A stretch of 64,000 nt of DNA from Elusimicrobia bacterium HGW-Elusimicrobia-2 (GTDB lineage: Bacteria > CG03): positions 1 through 64,000 of the forward strand of contig PHAM01000001.1 of the NCBI GenBank assembly GCA_002841685.1, read 5' to 3'. A program made the position numbers and the translations under genes. Below, piece by piece: positions 27,201 to 34,506 of this stretch. The notes beneath the pieces are model-generated. The model did not search any database. It saw nothing but the letters and a program-made list of their open reading frames with translations, and was not told where the DNA came from. Position 1 is the stretch's first letter. Each line of letters begins with the position of its first letter.

Positions 27201-29768
27201 CATGCTGTTCCCGAAGGTGTCATATGCGTAAATACGGAAATAATAAGTGGTGTTGTCGCTGAGTCCGCTTATTGTCGTGGAAGAAACCCCGTTAAAATCT
27301 TCCGCATCCAGATTAATATCATCAGCGGCTTGCCATAAACCGATACTGTCACCGGAATCATTCACAATACCTGACGGATCATCGTTATAATATATGATGT
27401 ATTCGTCAAAATTCACGTCGGCTGAAGGAGATCCGAAGCTGAGCGTCACGCTGGTTGATGTATAAACGCCCGTTGGAGAAAGATCCCCCGGAGTCTCCGG
27501 CCTCTCATTATCTATTTCAAAAATGCCGGAGACACAATATCCGCTGTCCGCGTATCCGTCATTGGCTTTAAATCTTATGCTGACGGTCTCGCATTGCGTT
27601 GATATAACGACTGGCGGATTGGACGCGTGATTCGTCTTCCAGTAGAAAGTGTGCCTGGCGGAAGCACTTAAAGTCTGCGCCGAGATAAAAGAAGAATCAA
27701 ACCCCTCGCAAACCATAGAACCGTCAAGAGAATCCCACGATAAACCGGCATTAAGGGAATATTCAAAGTCTTTAAGCGTACATTGATTGCTTTCAAAATC
27801 TTTTAATTTAAAATCCGTGACAATCACGCCTTTTTTCGCCGGATCTATCAGAATCTCTGCCAAAGTGTAGTTGCGCGTACAGGTGGACAGCAGAACATTG
27901 TCTTCCTCCCAGCCGGGATATGATTTTTCATTGACGGTGACCTCGGAAGAAGGCGCGCTCCTGGCGCCCTGCGAGTCCAACACCGTGACAGAAAAAAAGT
28001 ATGTTTTACGCTGAACATTCAACAAAGTCCATGAACTGTAGAGCATATTACCATAAAAACCGGAGCACTCGCTGAACACCGTGCCCGATACGGTGGAAAT
28101 GACCACATTCCCCGCATCATCGCGGAGAGCCAGATCATACTGCAGAAGATCATCCGGCGTCTCATCATCAGCGCCAGAGCCCCATTTAAGATGCAGCTTA
28201 CCCGATTGCCAGGCGAAATCCATTCCCGAAAACGGCGCCGACGGAGAACCGTTAGGGTCATCATCCGATAGCGTTGAATAATAAACCTCACAGCCGTCGC
28301 CATGGCCGGCGACATAATCAAGGTCACCGTCATTGTCAAAATCCGCTATTGCCACACATTGGGCGTACACCGTGTTTTCCGTCTCATCCAGCAGAGAAAA
28401 ATCACCGCTGCCGTCATTTATATAAACCCGCGTGTATTTCCCGACGCCAAGACGGTACCATCCCGCTATAAAATCAAGGTCGCCGTCGTTATCCAAATCG
28501 GCCACAGCCAACGAGGTGGCGAAAGCGCGCGGGCCTCCGACCGAGCAGTCTTTTGTGAATGTCATATTTCCGCCGTTCATATATATCCCTATTTCCGTGA
28601 GGACGCATGTCTCGCTCGGGCCTCTTGTGGCGGCTATAAAATCGCACAAGCCGTCGCCGTTAAAATCCCCTATTCCCGCGGCATTGAAATAATCCGGAGC
28701 GGGAGACACCCAATCGGGAGCGGCGGAAAATCCGCCCGAACCATTGCCCTTGTAAACACCTGCGTAGGCGAGCGGACTGAGTGCCCCATCGGAGGCGTTT
28801 TTTTGATTCATCACGACAAGATCAAGAATGCCGTCATTGTCAAAATCTGCGCTGGCGATAGAATTCGTCTCGTTCAGATCTGCGAAAGACACCCCCTGCG
28901 CAAATTGGCCATTGCCCTGCCCCGCGTAAAAAGTGTTCGCTTCCCCCGAACCGGTACCGCCTGTGGTAAGCCCTTCTATTATATCGTATTTGCCGTCCCT
29001 GTTAAAATCAAAACAAGCGGCGGAAGAGGTTTTTTTAGGGTTAAACTCGGCAGAGGAGAGAAAAACAAAACCGCCCGTGTTTATGAGGACAACCGAGCTT
29101 TCATTAGCTGCGCCGCCTCCTATTTCAGCCGCGGCGATAACATCGTTCAAACCGTCGTTGTTGATATCTCTTATCAGCACCCCACCAAGCTGCTTACCCG
29201 ATAGCGTGGAAAAGATCAGGTCAAAGGCGCCCGTTCCGTCATTTCTATAAAAACGCAGCATGGCCTCTGTTCCCTTGCCTCCAAGCACAATGTCAATATA
29301 ACCGTCATTATCCAGATCGCCGACTCCTATAGAACCGACATCTTCAAACGCATTCAGGTCGGCGCCGGCGAAAGAAGCTTTTTTCAAAAACAAATTCATC
29401 CTGAATGTTGCCGTATCCGAATACTGCGAATATTCTCCGGAAGAAGAGGAAACCTTTACTTTCCAGTAATATGTCGTGTTTCCCGAAAGCGGCACGCCGC
29501 CGTAAACACAGGATTTGACCGAACTCGTCTCTATTTCAGTATCCCATTTTATAATGCCGAAATCATTGGATGTGGAAACAAGCAGTCTGTACGCCACCTG
29601 CGTTGAGGCGCTCCAGCCGAAAGAGGACTCCGGCGATTCCACGTACACGGGATTTGTTTTATTGTTGCACAAAAGCCCTGTCGGAGCGGGCACGGCAAAA
29701 CAAAAAGACGCCCCTATTGCAAAGGCCGCGAAAACGCCTTTAACCAGAAAACCGATTCTTTTCTCCAT
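24222..29768 (-). CDS. Giant surface protein: FG-GAP/VCBS repeats, fibronectin III and Ig-like domains, T9SS-type C-terminus
   Basis: 1848 residues. After the signal peptide (about 1-25) comes a fibronectin III-like domain (about 27-125). Seven FG-GAP/VCBS repeats follow (about 130-500) with calcium-binding motifs such as DLDNDGYID, DFNRDGKYD, DFNGDGLCD and DFDNDGDLD. Then come several fibronectin III-like units (about 520-1130), a long beta-sandwich region, a SbsA-like Ig domain (about 1530-1640) and a C-terminal sorting-type domain (about 1765-1848). The last has YPVPYKK, IEIYDIMGRLLKEF and LPSGVYIYRIKSG, as in type IX secretion signals. It is expected on the cell surface or released. The downstream gene encodes its likely export partner. 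Confidence 0.82.
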   Translation of the reverse strand: MEKRIGFLVKGVFAAFAIGASFCFAVPAPTGLLCNNKTNPVYVESPESSFGWSASTQVAYRLLVSTSNDFGIIKWDTEIETSSVKSCVYGGVPLSGNTTYYWKVKVSSSSGEYSQYSDTATFRMNLFLKKASFAGADLNAFEDVGSIGVGDLDNDGYIDIVLGGKGTEAMLRFYRNDGTGAFDLIFSTLSGKQLGGVLIRDINNDGLNDVIAAAEIGGGAANESSVVLINTGGFVFLSSAEFNPKKTSSAACFDFNRDGKYDIIEGLTTGGTGSGEANTFYAGQGNGQFAQGVSFADLNETNSIASADFDNDGILDLVVMNQKNASDGALSPLAYAGVYKGNGSGGFSAAPDWVSPAPDYFNAAGIGDFNGDGLCDFIAATRGPSETCVLTEIGIYMNGGNMTFTKDCSVGGPRAFATSLAVADLDNDGDLDFIAGWYRLGVGKYTRVYINDGSGDFSLLDETENTVYAQCVAIADFDNDGDLDYVAGHGDGCEVYYSTLSDDDPNGSPSAPFSGMDFAWQSGKLHLKWGSGADDETPDDLLQYDLALRDDAGNVVISTVSGTVFSECSGFYGNMLYSSWTLLNVQRKTYFFSVTVLDSQGARSAPSSEVTVNEKSYPGWEEDNVLLSTCTRNYTLAEILIDPAKKGVIVTDFKLKDFESNQCTLKDFEYSLNAGLSWDSLDGSMVCEGFDSSFISAQTLSASARHTFYWKTNHASNPPVVISTQCETVSIRFKANDGYADSGYCVSGIFEIDNERPETPGDLSPTGVYTSTSVTLSFGSPSADVNFDEYIIYYNDDPSGIVNDSGDSIGLWQAADDINLDAEDFNGVSSTTISGLSDNTTYYFRIYAYDTFGNSMGSDDKASAATNNRPTLSAISVSQRSDGSGNVDFLYRGFDANNDSWSYDGLFLKNFDGAMIGISSNTADSAFSDPLCFCSTGSLQDFVFNALNDIGQVYYNNVKVTFIISDGIDESSRLYSSSFMLDTLEPSGITRFRHRGHDSSHVQLQWNLNDDDTSISVIEHNFLKYVIYYSTSPGVDEYCLSWGPVQQTVLGSITTRIANVGDLSAGTRYYFRLCVYDSLGNTFWPDEEISVITGDGPSSWMENVPAQSSSGDGRISARIFCSHPDDFDSFVNVSYSTSGSAAGAPWHAVTLSTAVTAFYFDGAFHPLAPPEVDNSDYFQIGTAQEPLIMSSGTRVALDVVWKSAEDLPGALYESVFLRTLVKDVYGVTQFSAAVSNPFTVDNLKPVTGSASYSHGEESYSPVNSAELIIFCNKRPDVISYENIFISTSPLFPDGSSPRISLEETEYDEASSSSTLYFNLSLEKWRQIAFWGRDAESLYIHLTSASIKDSAGNTPDETSMEIVWIKDTNPPYPENQFYAQNESDPAKLSGFRLQFNDEISGWAEDIGTLLSVYTSSTGPETKVTFEDGITISSASANIFWFYPSEDKHVELLNLGITTLYLACGELGYDYSGNWLESISRENALSVPLTRETSAPWVIDYAPDTLLKSDVDADMWIHFSESLHSDSVTNANVYLTKIKNHEGIAVSENVLSDVNYISSACVVTVLPHSLLEYGCGYRVTVTTGIRDMSLNYLPSVFSFEFETLFDLSSGFTLSTGPAAITVPDGVLFGSGRIEMLLDDENEKINAAFARESAMGAPSHSRIIGGVVTLGLYDDFDNVISTTFAGSVTLSFSYEDSGSDGFVDGLSPPVRVESLAIYWLSDTTSWIKLPSSRLVKSQKKVQADLWHFSTYALMGGPLFSIEDAHPYPVPYKKSEDIGNGIIFSFPSGSDAKIEIYDIMGRLLKEFSYTDATASPPGLFTGWTDVKLPSGVYIYRIKSGENEKRGKLVIIQ

Positions 29769-29810
29769 ACTTACGATTTTACTCCGAAAACGGAAAAACC
29801 GGAATATTGT

Positions 29811-31139
29811 TTAATTTTCCTTATCCTCGGCCTCTATCTCCAGCATCTTCTGTTCTGCTTCCATGGGCAGTTCTATTCCGGCATCTTTGAGTTTTTTGAA
29901 AGACGCGAGCGCCCTTTTGCGGACATGAAAAGAACTGTCATTTAAAAGGGGCGTCATTATTTTAACACCCTCTGAAACGCCCATTTCACCGCAGGCCCAT
30001 GCCGAGGTCATCCTCATCCAGACATCATCCGCCTTGCCCATCTCAGAGACATTATCCAGAGCGCGGCGCCTGTTCCGCGGAAAGAGGGCAATAGCCGCGT
30101 TGCCCCTCACCCTGTTATTGGGATCCTGCAAATAGGGATCGAGAAGCTCTTCCATAATAGGCGAGTCCTTGAACATTTCCGCCAGCAGCTCAACCGTATC
30201 CGCTCTGACCCTGGCGGTATCGTCCACTCCGGCGATACCCGCCCGGGGCGAATGGGAAGAAAGCTCTATATTGGTGCCTGTCTTACTTTTTGTCAGTCTC
30301 TCTATCAGTTTGATGACTTCGGCATTCTGAAGTTTCATCATTGATGTTTCCTCAGGCAGTTTAGCCAGAGCGTTCAGCATTTCCTTCTGATTCTGTAAAA
30401 TCGCCTGATATTCCCCCTTGCTGCCGAGCGTTTGCACTATTTGCGAAATCCTCCTCTCCTCTTCCATGAGCTTGGATTCCTTCTTCTTAGAAAAAGCCGC
30501 CGCGACAAAATAGCCCAGGCCCATAACAGCCATAAGGTTCAGGGCGAGCAGAATAAATAAAGAAGTCGGATAAGGCATTTCCGCCTTGTTCTCCGGTTTA
30601 AGTATTTCCCGCATAACCTCTTCTTTTTTTTCGGCTTCCTGTTTTTTTACCGGTTTTTTTTCTGCCGCGGGCTTTTTCGCCGCTGTTTTTTTCTCCGCCT
30701 TTGGAGCAATCTTTTTTGCCCCAGCGGCATCGGGCTTTACAACAGCCGGCCTGGATCCGCCCATAAGTTTTGACAAACGCTCACTGATTTCTTTTACTTC
30801 AGGGGTGAGAGCTATTTTTCCGGCGTCCGAGATATGTGCCATGGCTTTTGCGTAATCCTTCCGGGATTCCATTAAAAGAGCCATTTTCACCAGCGTCTTG
30901 TGGTGGAGATCCCTGACCCTTTTTTCCGAGGGATCAGTCTTAAAAAGCTCAGACGAATCCTTAAATGCGGCTTCATAATTTCCGGTGAGGAAATTCTCAA
31001 AAGCCGCCCCGAAAGCGCGGGGGTCGATCTCCGCGCGGACCAACGCGCAAAAAGCCGTAAAGATAATTATGCTTTTTATTAATTCCTTAGGGGACAGGAT
31101 TAATCCTGCCCCCTCGTTAAAAATATTTATTTTTTTCAT
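29811..31139 (-). CDS. HEAT-repeat membrane protein with Lys/Ala-rich linker
   Basis: 442 residues. The N-terminus holds a hydrophobic segment (about 21-35, possible signal peptide) preceded by an odd GAGLILSP stretch encoded by a palindromic repeat. A TPR-like region follows (about 40-125), then a Lys/Ala/Pro-rich low-complexity linker (about 130-185), a membrane helix (about 195-217) and a C-terminal HEAT-repeat region (about 310-430; NNRVRGNAAIALF and VWMRMTSAWACGEMG). A GGAGGG ribosome site six bases before the ATG supports the start. It is 19 bases after the TPR gene and upstream of the giant surface protein. The role is unknown; assembly or export support is a guess from context. Confidence 0.65.
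   Translation of the reverse strand: MKKINIFNEGAGLILSPKELIKSIIIFTAFCALVRAEIDPRAFGAAFENFLTGNYEAAFKDSSELFKTDPSEKRVRDLHHKTLVKMALLMESRKDYAKAMAHISDAGKIALTPEVKEISERLSKLMGGSRPAVVKPDAAGAKKIAPKAEKKTAAKKPAAEKKPVKKQEAEKKEEVMREILKPENKAEMPYPTSLFILLALNLMAVMGLGYFVAAAFSKKKESKLMEEERRISQIVQTLGSKGEYQAILQNQKEMLNALAKLPEETSMMKLQNAEVIKLIERLTKSKTGTNIELSSHSPRAGIAGVDDTARVRADTVELLAEMFKDSPIMEELLDPYLQDPNNRVRGNAAIALFPRNRRRALDNVSEMGKADDVWMRMTSAWACGEMGVSEGVKIMTPLLNDSSFHVRKRALASFKKLKDAGIELPMEAEQKMLEIEAEDKEN
31089..31114. repeat. 26-bp near-perfect palindrome inside the HEAT-repeat protein gene
   Basis: The palindrome is AGGGG-A-CAGGATT with its inverted partner, one mismatched pair, centred on ATTAAT. It encodes residues 9-17 of the HEAT-repeat protein (GAGLILSP plus part of a Glu), just before the hydrophobic export segment. 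It resembles the GGGGACAGG-type palindromes dispersed in many uncultured genomes. Here it is carried in frame within a coding region. Confidence 0.75.
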
Positions 31140-31158
31140 CGCATTCCCTCCAGCTCAC

Positions 31159-32571
31159 TTATTTCTGCTTTTCCAAATCATAGCCCAATATGTTTAAAAG
31201 TTCATCCATGCGGTTAAAAAAATCCCACACCTCCCTGTGCAAAGGATTAAGTTTAACGGCTTTCAGAAGGAATTCCCTTGTTCGCAGAAAATCCCCTTTA
31301 TCCAAAGACATCTGCGCGAAATTCAGGCTTTCTAAAAAGGTGACCTCAATATTCCCTGGATATTTTTTAGAGGCGGCCGATATAATATCAGCGCATCGCT
31401 CATAATTACCGCCTTTGTAAAGAGACCACGCTTCATTGAGTTCCACCGAAGACTCCGACATATTTTTATCATCTTCAAAGCCCGGATTCAGGAGTGCGGC
31501 TTGACTAAACAGGATTCCCGCTCTCTCTTTCTCACCCGCAGTCATCAGCCTTCTGGCCTCAGCCATAAGTTCCTGCGCTTTTTTCGACACCATCGCGGGG
31601 TCGAAACGGCGGGCCTTTTTAGCGCTGCGCGAGGCGGCGCGCTTCTTTCCGGAAGCGAGAAACTCAAAAGAGGAAGCCAATTCCGCCTCGCATATCAATG
31701 TCCCCGTTTCATCTTTCATCTTCTTCGCCTGTTCCATGGCGGGATCTTTTGCCAGAGCTTTTTCAAGATATTGAAAAGCCTTTTCAAATCTTCTTTTTTT
31801 GTAAGCGTCTTCCGCCTTTAAAAAATACTCGAGCGCCTTCTCTTCATCTTTGGCGCGCTGTTTATCGGATTTACCGAGATCCGACGATTCCGCCTCCGAG
31901 AGCTTTTTCAGCAGCTGTTTTCTCAATTTGGCGGCGGCGTTGTTGGCCGGGTCCAGCTTGAGCGCGTCATTCGCCAGGCCCAGCGCTTTCACGGGATTGG
32001 CGGATAGCCGCATGGCTTCCGTATATTTCTGAGCGGCGATTTTTTTCTTTTCGCCTATAACGCTGCTGTAAAGTTCCCTGAAAAATGAGCTTTTGAGCAA
32101 CGCTTTAAGCTTGAGCGCCTCATTGTTGCCGGGATCAAAAAACAGGATTTCGGAGGAGGACTCGGCGCACTGGACAGGATCCTGAGAGCTGAGAAAACTT
32201 TTGGCCTCTATGACTTTCTCCTCTATATACGAGAGAAAAACATCCACCGAAAGAGCTCTGCTATCTCCTATTTTCGCACGCGCGATATCAAGCTCACCAT
32301 TTCTGAAATATATCTCGGCCGCACGGCAAAGCCTCCTGGCCTCGTCATTCTTGATCTGCCCGTAAAGATCTATAGCGCGGGAATTTTTGGGGTATTTTTC
32401 AAGCGTTTTATATATCATATCCAGCGCGTTAGGCGTATTGCCCCGCTGATATTCCATAAGCGCCTTTTCTATCATCTTATCCTGATCGGCATCGGGCGCA
32501 GCGGCGCTAAAAGCCGGCGCGCAAAAGCCCGCCATGAACAAAAATAATCCGCGCAAAAGCCAAATTCTCAT
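31159..32571 (-). CDS. Exported TPR-repeat protein
   Basis: 470 residues from the ATG at 32571; the 70 extra upstream residues of the open frame are not credible. The signal peptide MRIWLLRGLFLFMAGFCAPAFSAAA precedes a helical body of TPR-like units (YQRGNTPNALDMIYKTLEKYPKNSRAIDLYGQ near 40-70; FLKAEDAYKKRRFEKAFQYLEKALAKDPAMEQAKKM near 255-290; further units to about 460). It is probably periplasmic or outer-membrane-associated and acts as a scaffold. It lies between the coiled-coil gene and the HEAT gene in the surface-protein operon. No enzymatic motif is visible. Confidence 0.7.
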   Translation of the reverse strand: MRIWLLRGLFLFMAGFCAPAFSAAAPDADQDKMIEKALMEYQRGNTPNALDMIYKTLEKYPKNSRAIDLYGQIKNDEARRLCRAAEIYFRNGELDIARAKIGDSRALSVDVFLSYIEEKVIEAKSFLSSQDPVQCAESSSEILFFDPGNNEALKLKALLKSSFFRELYSSVIGEKKKIAAQKYTEAMRLSANPVKALGLANDALKLDPANNAAAKLRKQLLKKLSEAESSDLGKSDKQRAKDEEKALEYFLKAEDAYKKRRFEKAFQYLEKALAKDPAMEQAKKMKDETGTLICEAELASSFEFLASGKKRAASRSAKKARRFDPAMVSKKAQELMAEARRLMTAGEKERAGILFSQAALLNPGFEDDKNMSESSVELNEAWSLYKGGNYERCADIISAASKKYPGNIEVTFLESLNFAQMSLDKGDFLRTREFLLKAVKLNPLHREVWDFFNRMDELLNILGYDLEKQK

Positions 32572-32780
32572 AATCCCGGATCCATCGGCAGTGAAAATTT
32601 TATATCGGGCAAGCATATCAGACGCTATCCGGAGCGGGCCATATGAGCGAGGAGTTTCGCGCCATGCTCCGAGCGAATTGGCAGCGAACCGCATACGTGA
32701 GCGGCCGTCTACGGATAGCGCGGGATGTGATCGACGGCTGTCGGATAATGATGTCCTGTGATATTGAGTTGATTCCGGCA
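32572..32780. other. 209-bp structured non-coding stretch upstream of the TPR gene
   Basis: This G+C-rich gap separates the coiled-coil gene from the TPR gene. It contains an inverted repeat CGCTATCCG (32623-32631) and CGGATAGCG (32712-32720) 80 bases apart, and several smaller internal complementary segments. It may be a dispersed repeat or a transcribed leader. No promoter is convincing. Confidence 0.4.
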
Positions 32781-33299
32781 TTATTCCCTTTCCGAAATTT
32801 CCCTCATCAGCGCGTCTATCTGCATGGACGCCTCAGCGGCCTGTTCCTGCAGTTTTTTCTCAAATTCCAGCGTCAGCCTCCTAAGTTCTTCCGCCTTCTG
32901 TTTTTCGTGTTTCGCCCCGGAGACGAGTGCGACGGCATCGGCATTTTTGGACGAGAGGGCAATATCCGCCTTAAGTTTTTCTATAACGGAATTCTGCGAG
33001 GCGATCTCGGCCGAAAGAGAATCTACTTTTGCTCTCGCCGATTCCAGCCGGGAAGATAAATCCCTCTCTTTCACGGCGCTTTTTCTCAAATCATTTTTCA
33101 TGTTCGCCAGAAGCCGTCCCACATCTCCCATCAGCCTTTCCTTTAAAGCGGGGCTCATTATAAGTTTGCGGGATATCTCAGTTTTCAATAAAGAATTTTC
33201 CTCTATGAGAGCGTTGATCTTCCTGTCTTTTTCATCCAGCTGTTTCTGCCATTCCATGATTCTGTCCTCTATATCCCGCTTTATCTGTTTGCTGTCCAT
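32781..33299 (-). CDS. Small coiled-coil protein
   Basis: 172 residues from the ATG at 33299 (MDSKQIKRD), which overlaps the end of mtaB by 19 bases; the longer open frame to 33434 lies inside mtaB and is rejected. Almost the entire chain is predicted helix with heptad-like patterns (EWQKQLDEKDRKINALIEENSLLK, then KAEELRRLTLEFEKKLQEQ). There is no signal peptide or membrane helix, so it is probably cytoplasmic and oligomeric. I recognise no named family. Confidence 0.65.
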   Translation of the reverse strand: MDSKQIKRDIEDRIMEWQKQLDEKDRKINALIEENSLLKTEISRKLIMSPALKERLMGDVGRLLANMKNDLRKSAVKERDLSSRLESARAKVDSLSAEIASQNSVIEKLKADIALSSKNADAVALVSGAKHEKQKAEELRRLTLEFEKKLQEQAAEASMQIDALMREISERE

Positions 33300-34474
33300 A
33301 ATGTCTCCGCGGCGGCGCCGTTCATAAACCCGCCCAATGTTCCTTCCACCTCTACCCTGACTATATCGCCGGGCAACGCCTTTCCCGCGGGAAATTTCAC
33401 CTTGAGATAATTGTCCGAGGTGCCGTAAAACCATTCCCCTATCTTTGTCTCAGCGACAACTTCAAGGCCCTGCCCGATAAATTTGCGGCGGTAATCTTCG
33501 GGTGATTTCGCCGCCGCGGCCAGAAGACGCGCCTTTCTCTCTTTTATAACAGAAGGCTTCAAAGGCGGATACAAGGCCGCGAGAGTGCCGGGCCGCGCTG
33601 AAAAGGGAAAAACATGGATCTTGCTGAACTGCGCTTGCGCAACAAAATCCAGCGTTTCATTAAAATCATCTTCGCTTTCACCCGGAAACCCGTATATGAT
33701 GTCCGTCGTAACCGCGGCTTTATCAAAATATCTTCTTATTTCATCCAGCGTCTTCATAAAATCAGAAGCGCTGTATTTTCTGCGCATTTTTTTCAGCACA
33801 CTGTTACTGCCGCTTTGAAGCGGCACGGGAAAATGAGGGCATATATTCGCGGCCATGGAAAGTTTCTTAACAAAATCTTCCTCAAAAGGCGGCTCCAGAG
33901 AACCCAGCCTTATCCTGGCCTTATATCTTTTTCTTATGGTATTTATCAGATCAGGGAGGCCTCCGCCCTGATCCTTGTACAAATTGATGTTCGTGCCCGT
34001 GAGCACAAGCTCAGAAGGAAACGCCCGCGCGTTTTCAAGGCACTCTAATTCCCGCATAATATTTTCCCTGCTTCTGCTGGCAGGCGCGCCTCTTAAGGTG
34101 GGCACAATGCAGTATGAGCAAAAATTATCACAGCCATTCTGTATCTTCAAAAAATACCGCTGCCGGCCTTCCGGCAGGACTGAGGCGAAAACCGGCGGAT
34201 ATTTCAGCTTTATGCCTATGCATGATTCCAACGCGGCCTCTTTCAGGGAATCTGTCACGCATCCCGATAGAACAACCTCGGCGGACGGATGATTTTTTTT
34301 AAACGCCAGCGCTGTTTTGAGAGCCTTGTTCTCGCTCCGGGCGGTGACACAGCACGAATTCACAATACACAAAGAGGGATCGCCTCGCGATAATGACCAG
34401 CCCTCCCCGCAAAGCGCCGAAATTATTTTTTCCGAATCGGCGCGATTTGTTTTGCACCCGAAAGTCTTAATCAT
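33281..34474 (-). CDS. mtaB: tRNA t6A37 methylthiotransferase MtaB
   Basis: 397 residues from the ATG at 34474, which has a strong AAGGAAAG ribosome site; the upstream ATG at 34510 is rejected. The radical SAM enzyme adds a methylthio group to t6A37 of tRNAs reading ANN codons. The N-terminal UPF0004 domain carries Cys7, a Cys pair at 41-42 and Cys72. The radical SAM cluster motif CDNFCSYC gives Cys115, Cys119 and Cys122, and the C-terminal TRAM region is about 325-395. The domain order and motifs are those of MiaB-like enzymes, with MtaB the best fit. Its presence inside an envelope operon is unexplained. Confidence 0.88.
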   Translation of the reverse strand: MIKTFGCKTNRADSEKIISALCGEGWSLSRGDPSLCIVNSCCVTARSENKALKTALAFKKNHPSAEVVLSGCVTDSLKEAALESCIGIKLKYPPVFASVLPEGRQRYFLKIQNGCDNFCSYCIVPTLRGAPASRSRENIMRELECLENARAFPSELVLTGTNINLYKDQGGGLPDLINTIRKRYKARIRLGSLEPPFEEDFVKKLSMAANICPHFPVPLQSGSNSVLKKMRRKYSASDFMKTLDEIRRYFDKAAVTTDIIYGFPGESEDDFNETLDFVAQAQFSKIHVFPFSARPGTLAALYPPLKPSVIKERKARLLAAAAKSPEDYRRKFIGQGLEVVAETKIGEWFYGTSDNYLKVKFPAGKALPGDIVRVEVEGTLGGFMNGAAAETLWTANR

Positions 34475-34506
34475 AAAACTTTCCTTCTTTCTGTGGGCGC
34501 TATTGG

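Noticed and set aside
28302-29204. Plus-strand open frame of 300 codons inside the giant surface protein gene
   Set aside because: It is antisense to FG-GAP repeats with clear calcium-binding motifs on the other strand, and its translation has no recognisable domain.
24222-29768. Repeats in the giant gene as a possible CRISPR array
   Set aside because: The repeats are degenerate coding units of FG-GAP and fibronectin domains, not identical short repeats with unique spacers. No cas genes are present.
32572-32781. 70-codon N-terminal extension of the TPR protein
   Set aside because: A clear signal peptide begins at the ATG at 32571; the upstream residues are Arg/Ser-rich and encoded by structured repeat-like DNA.
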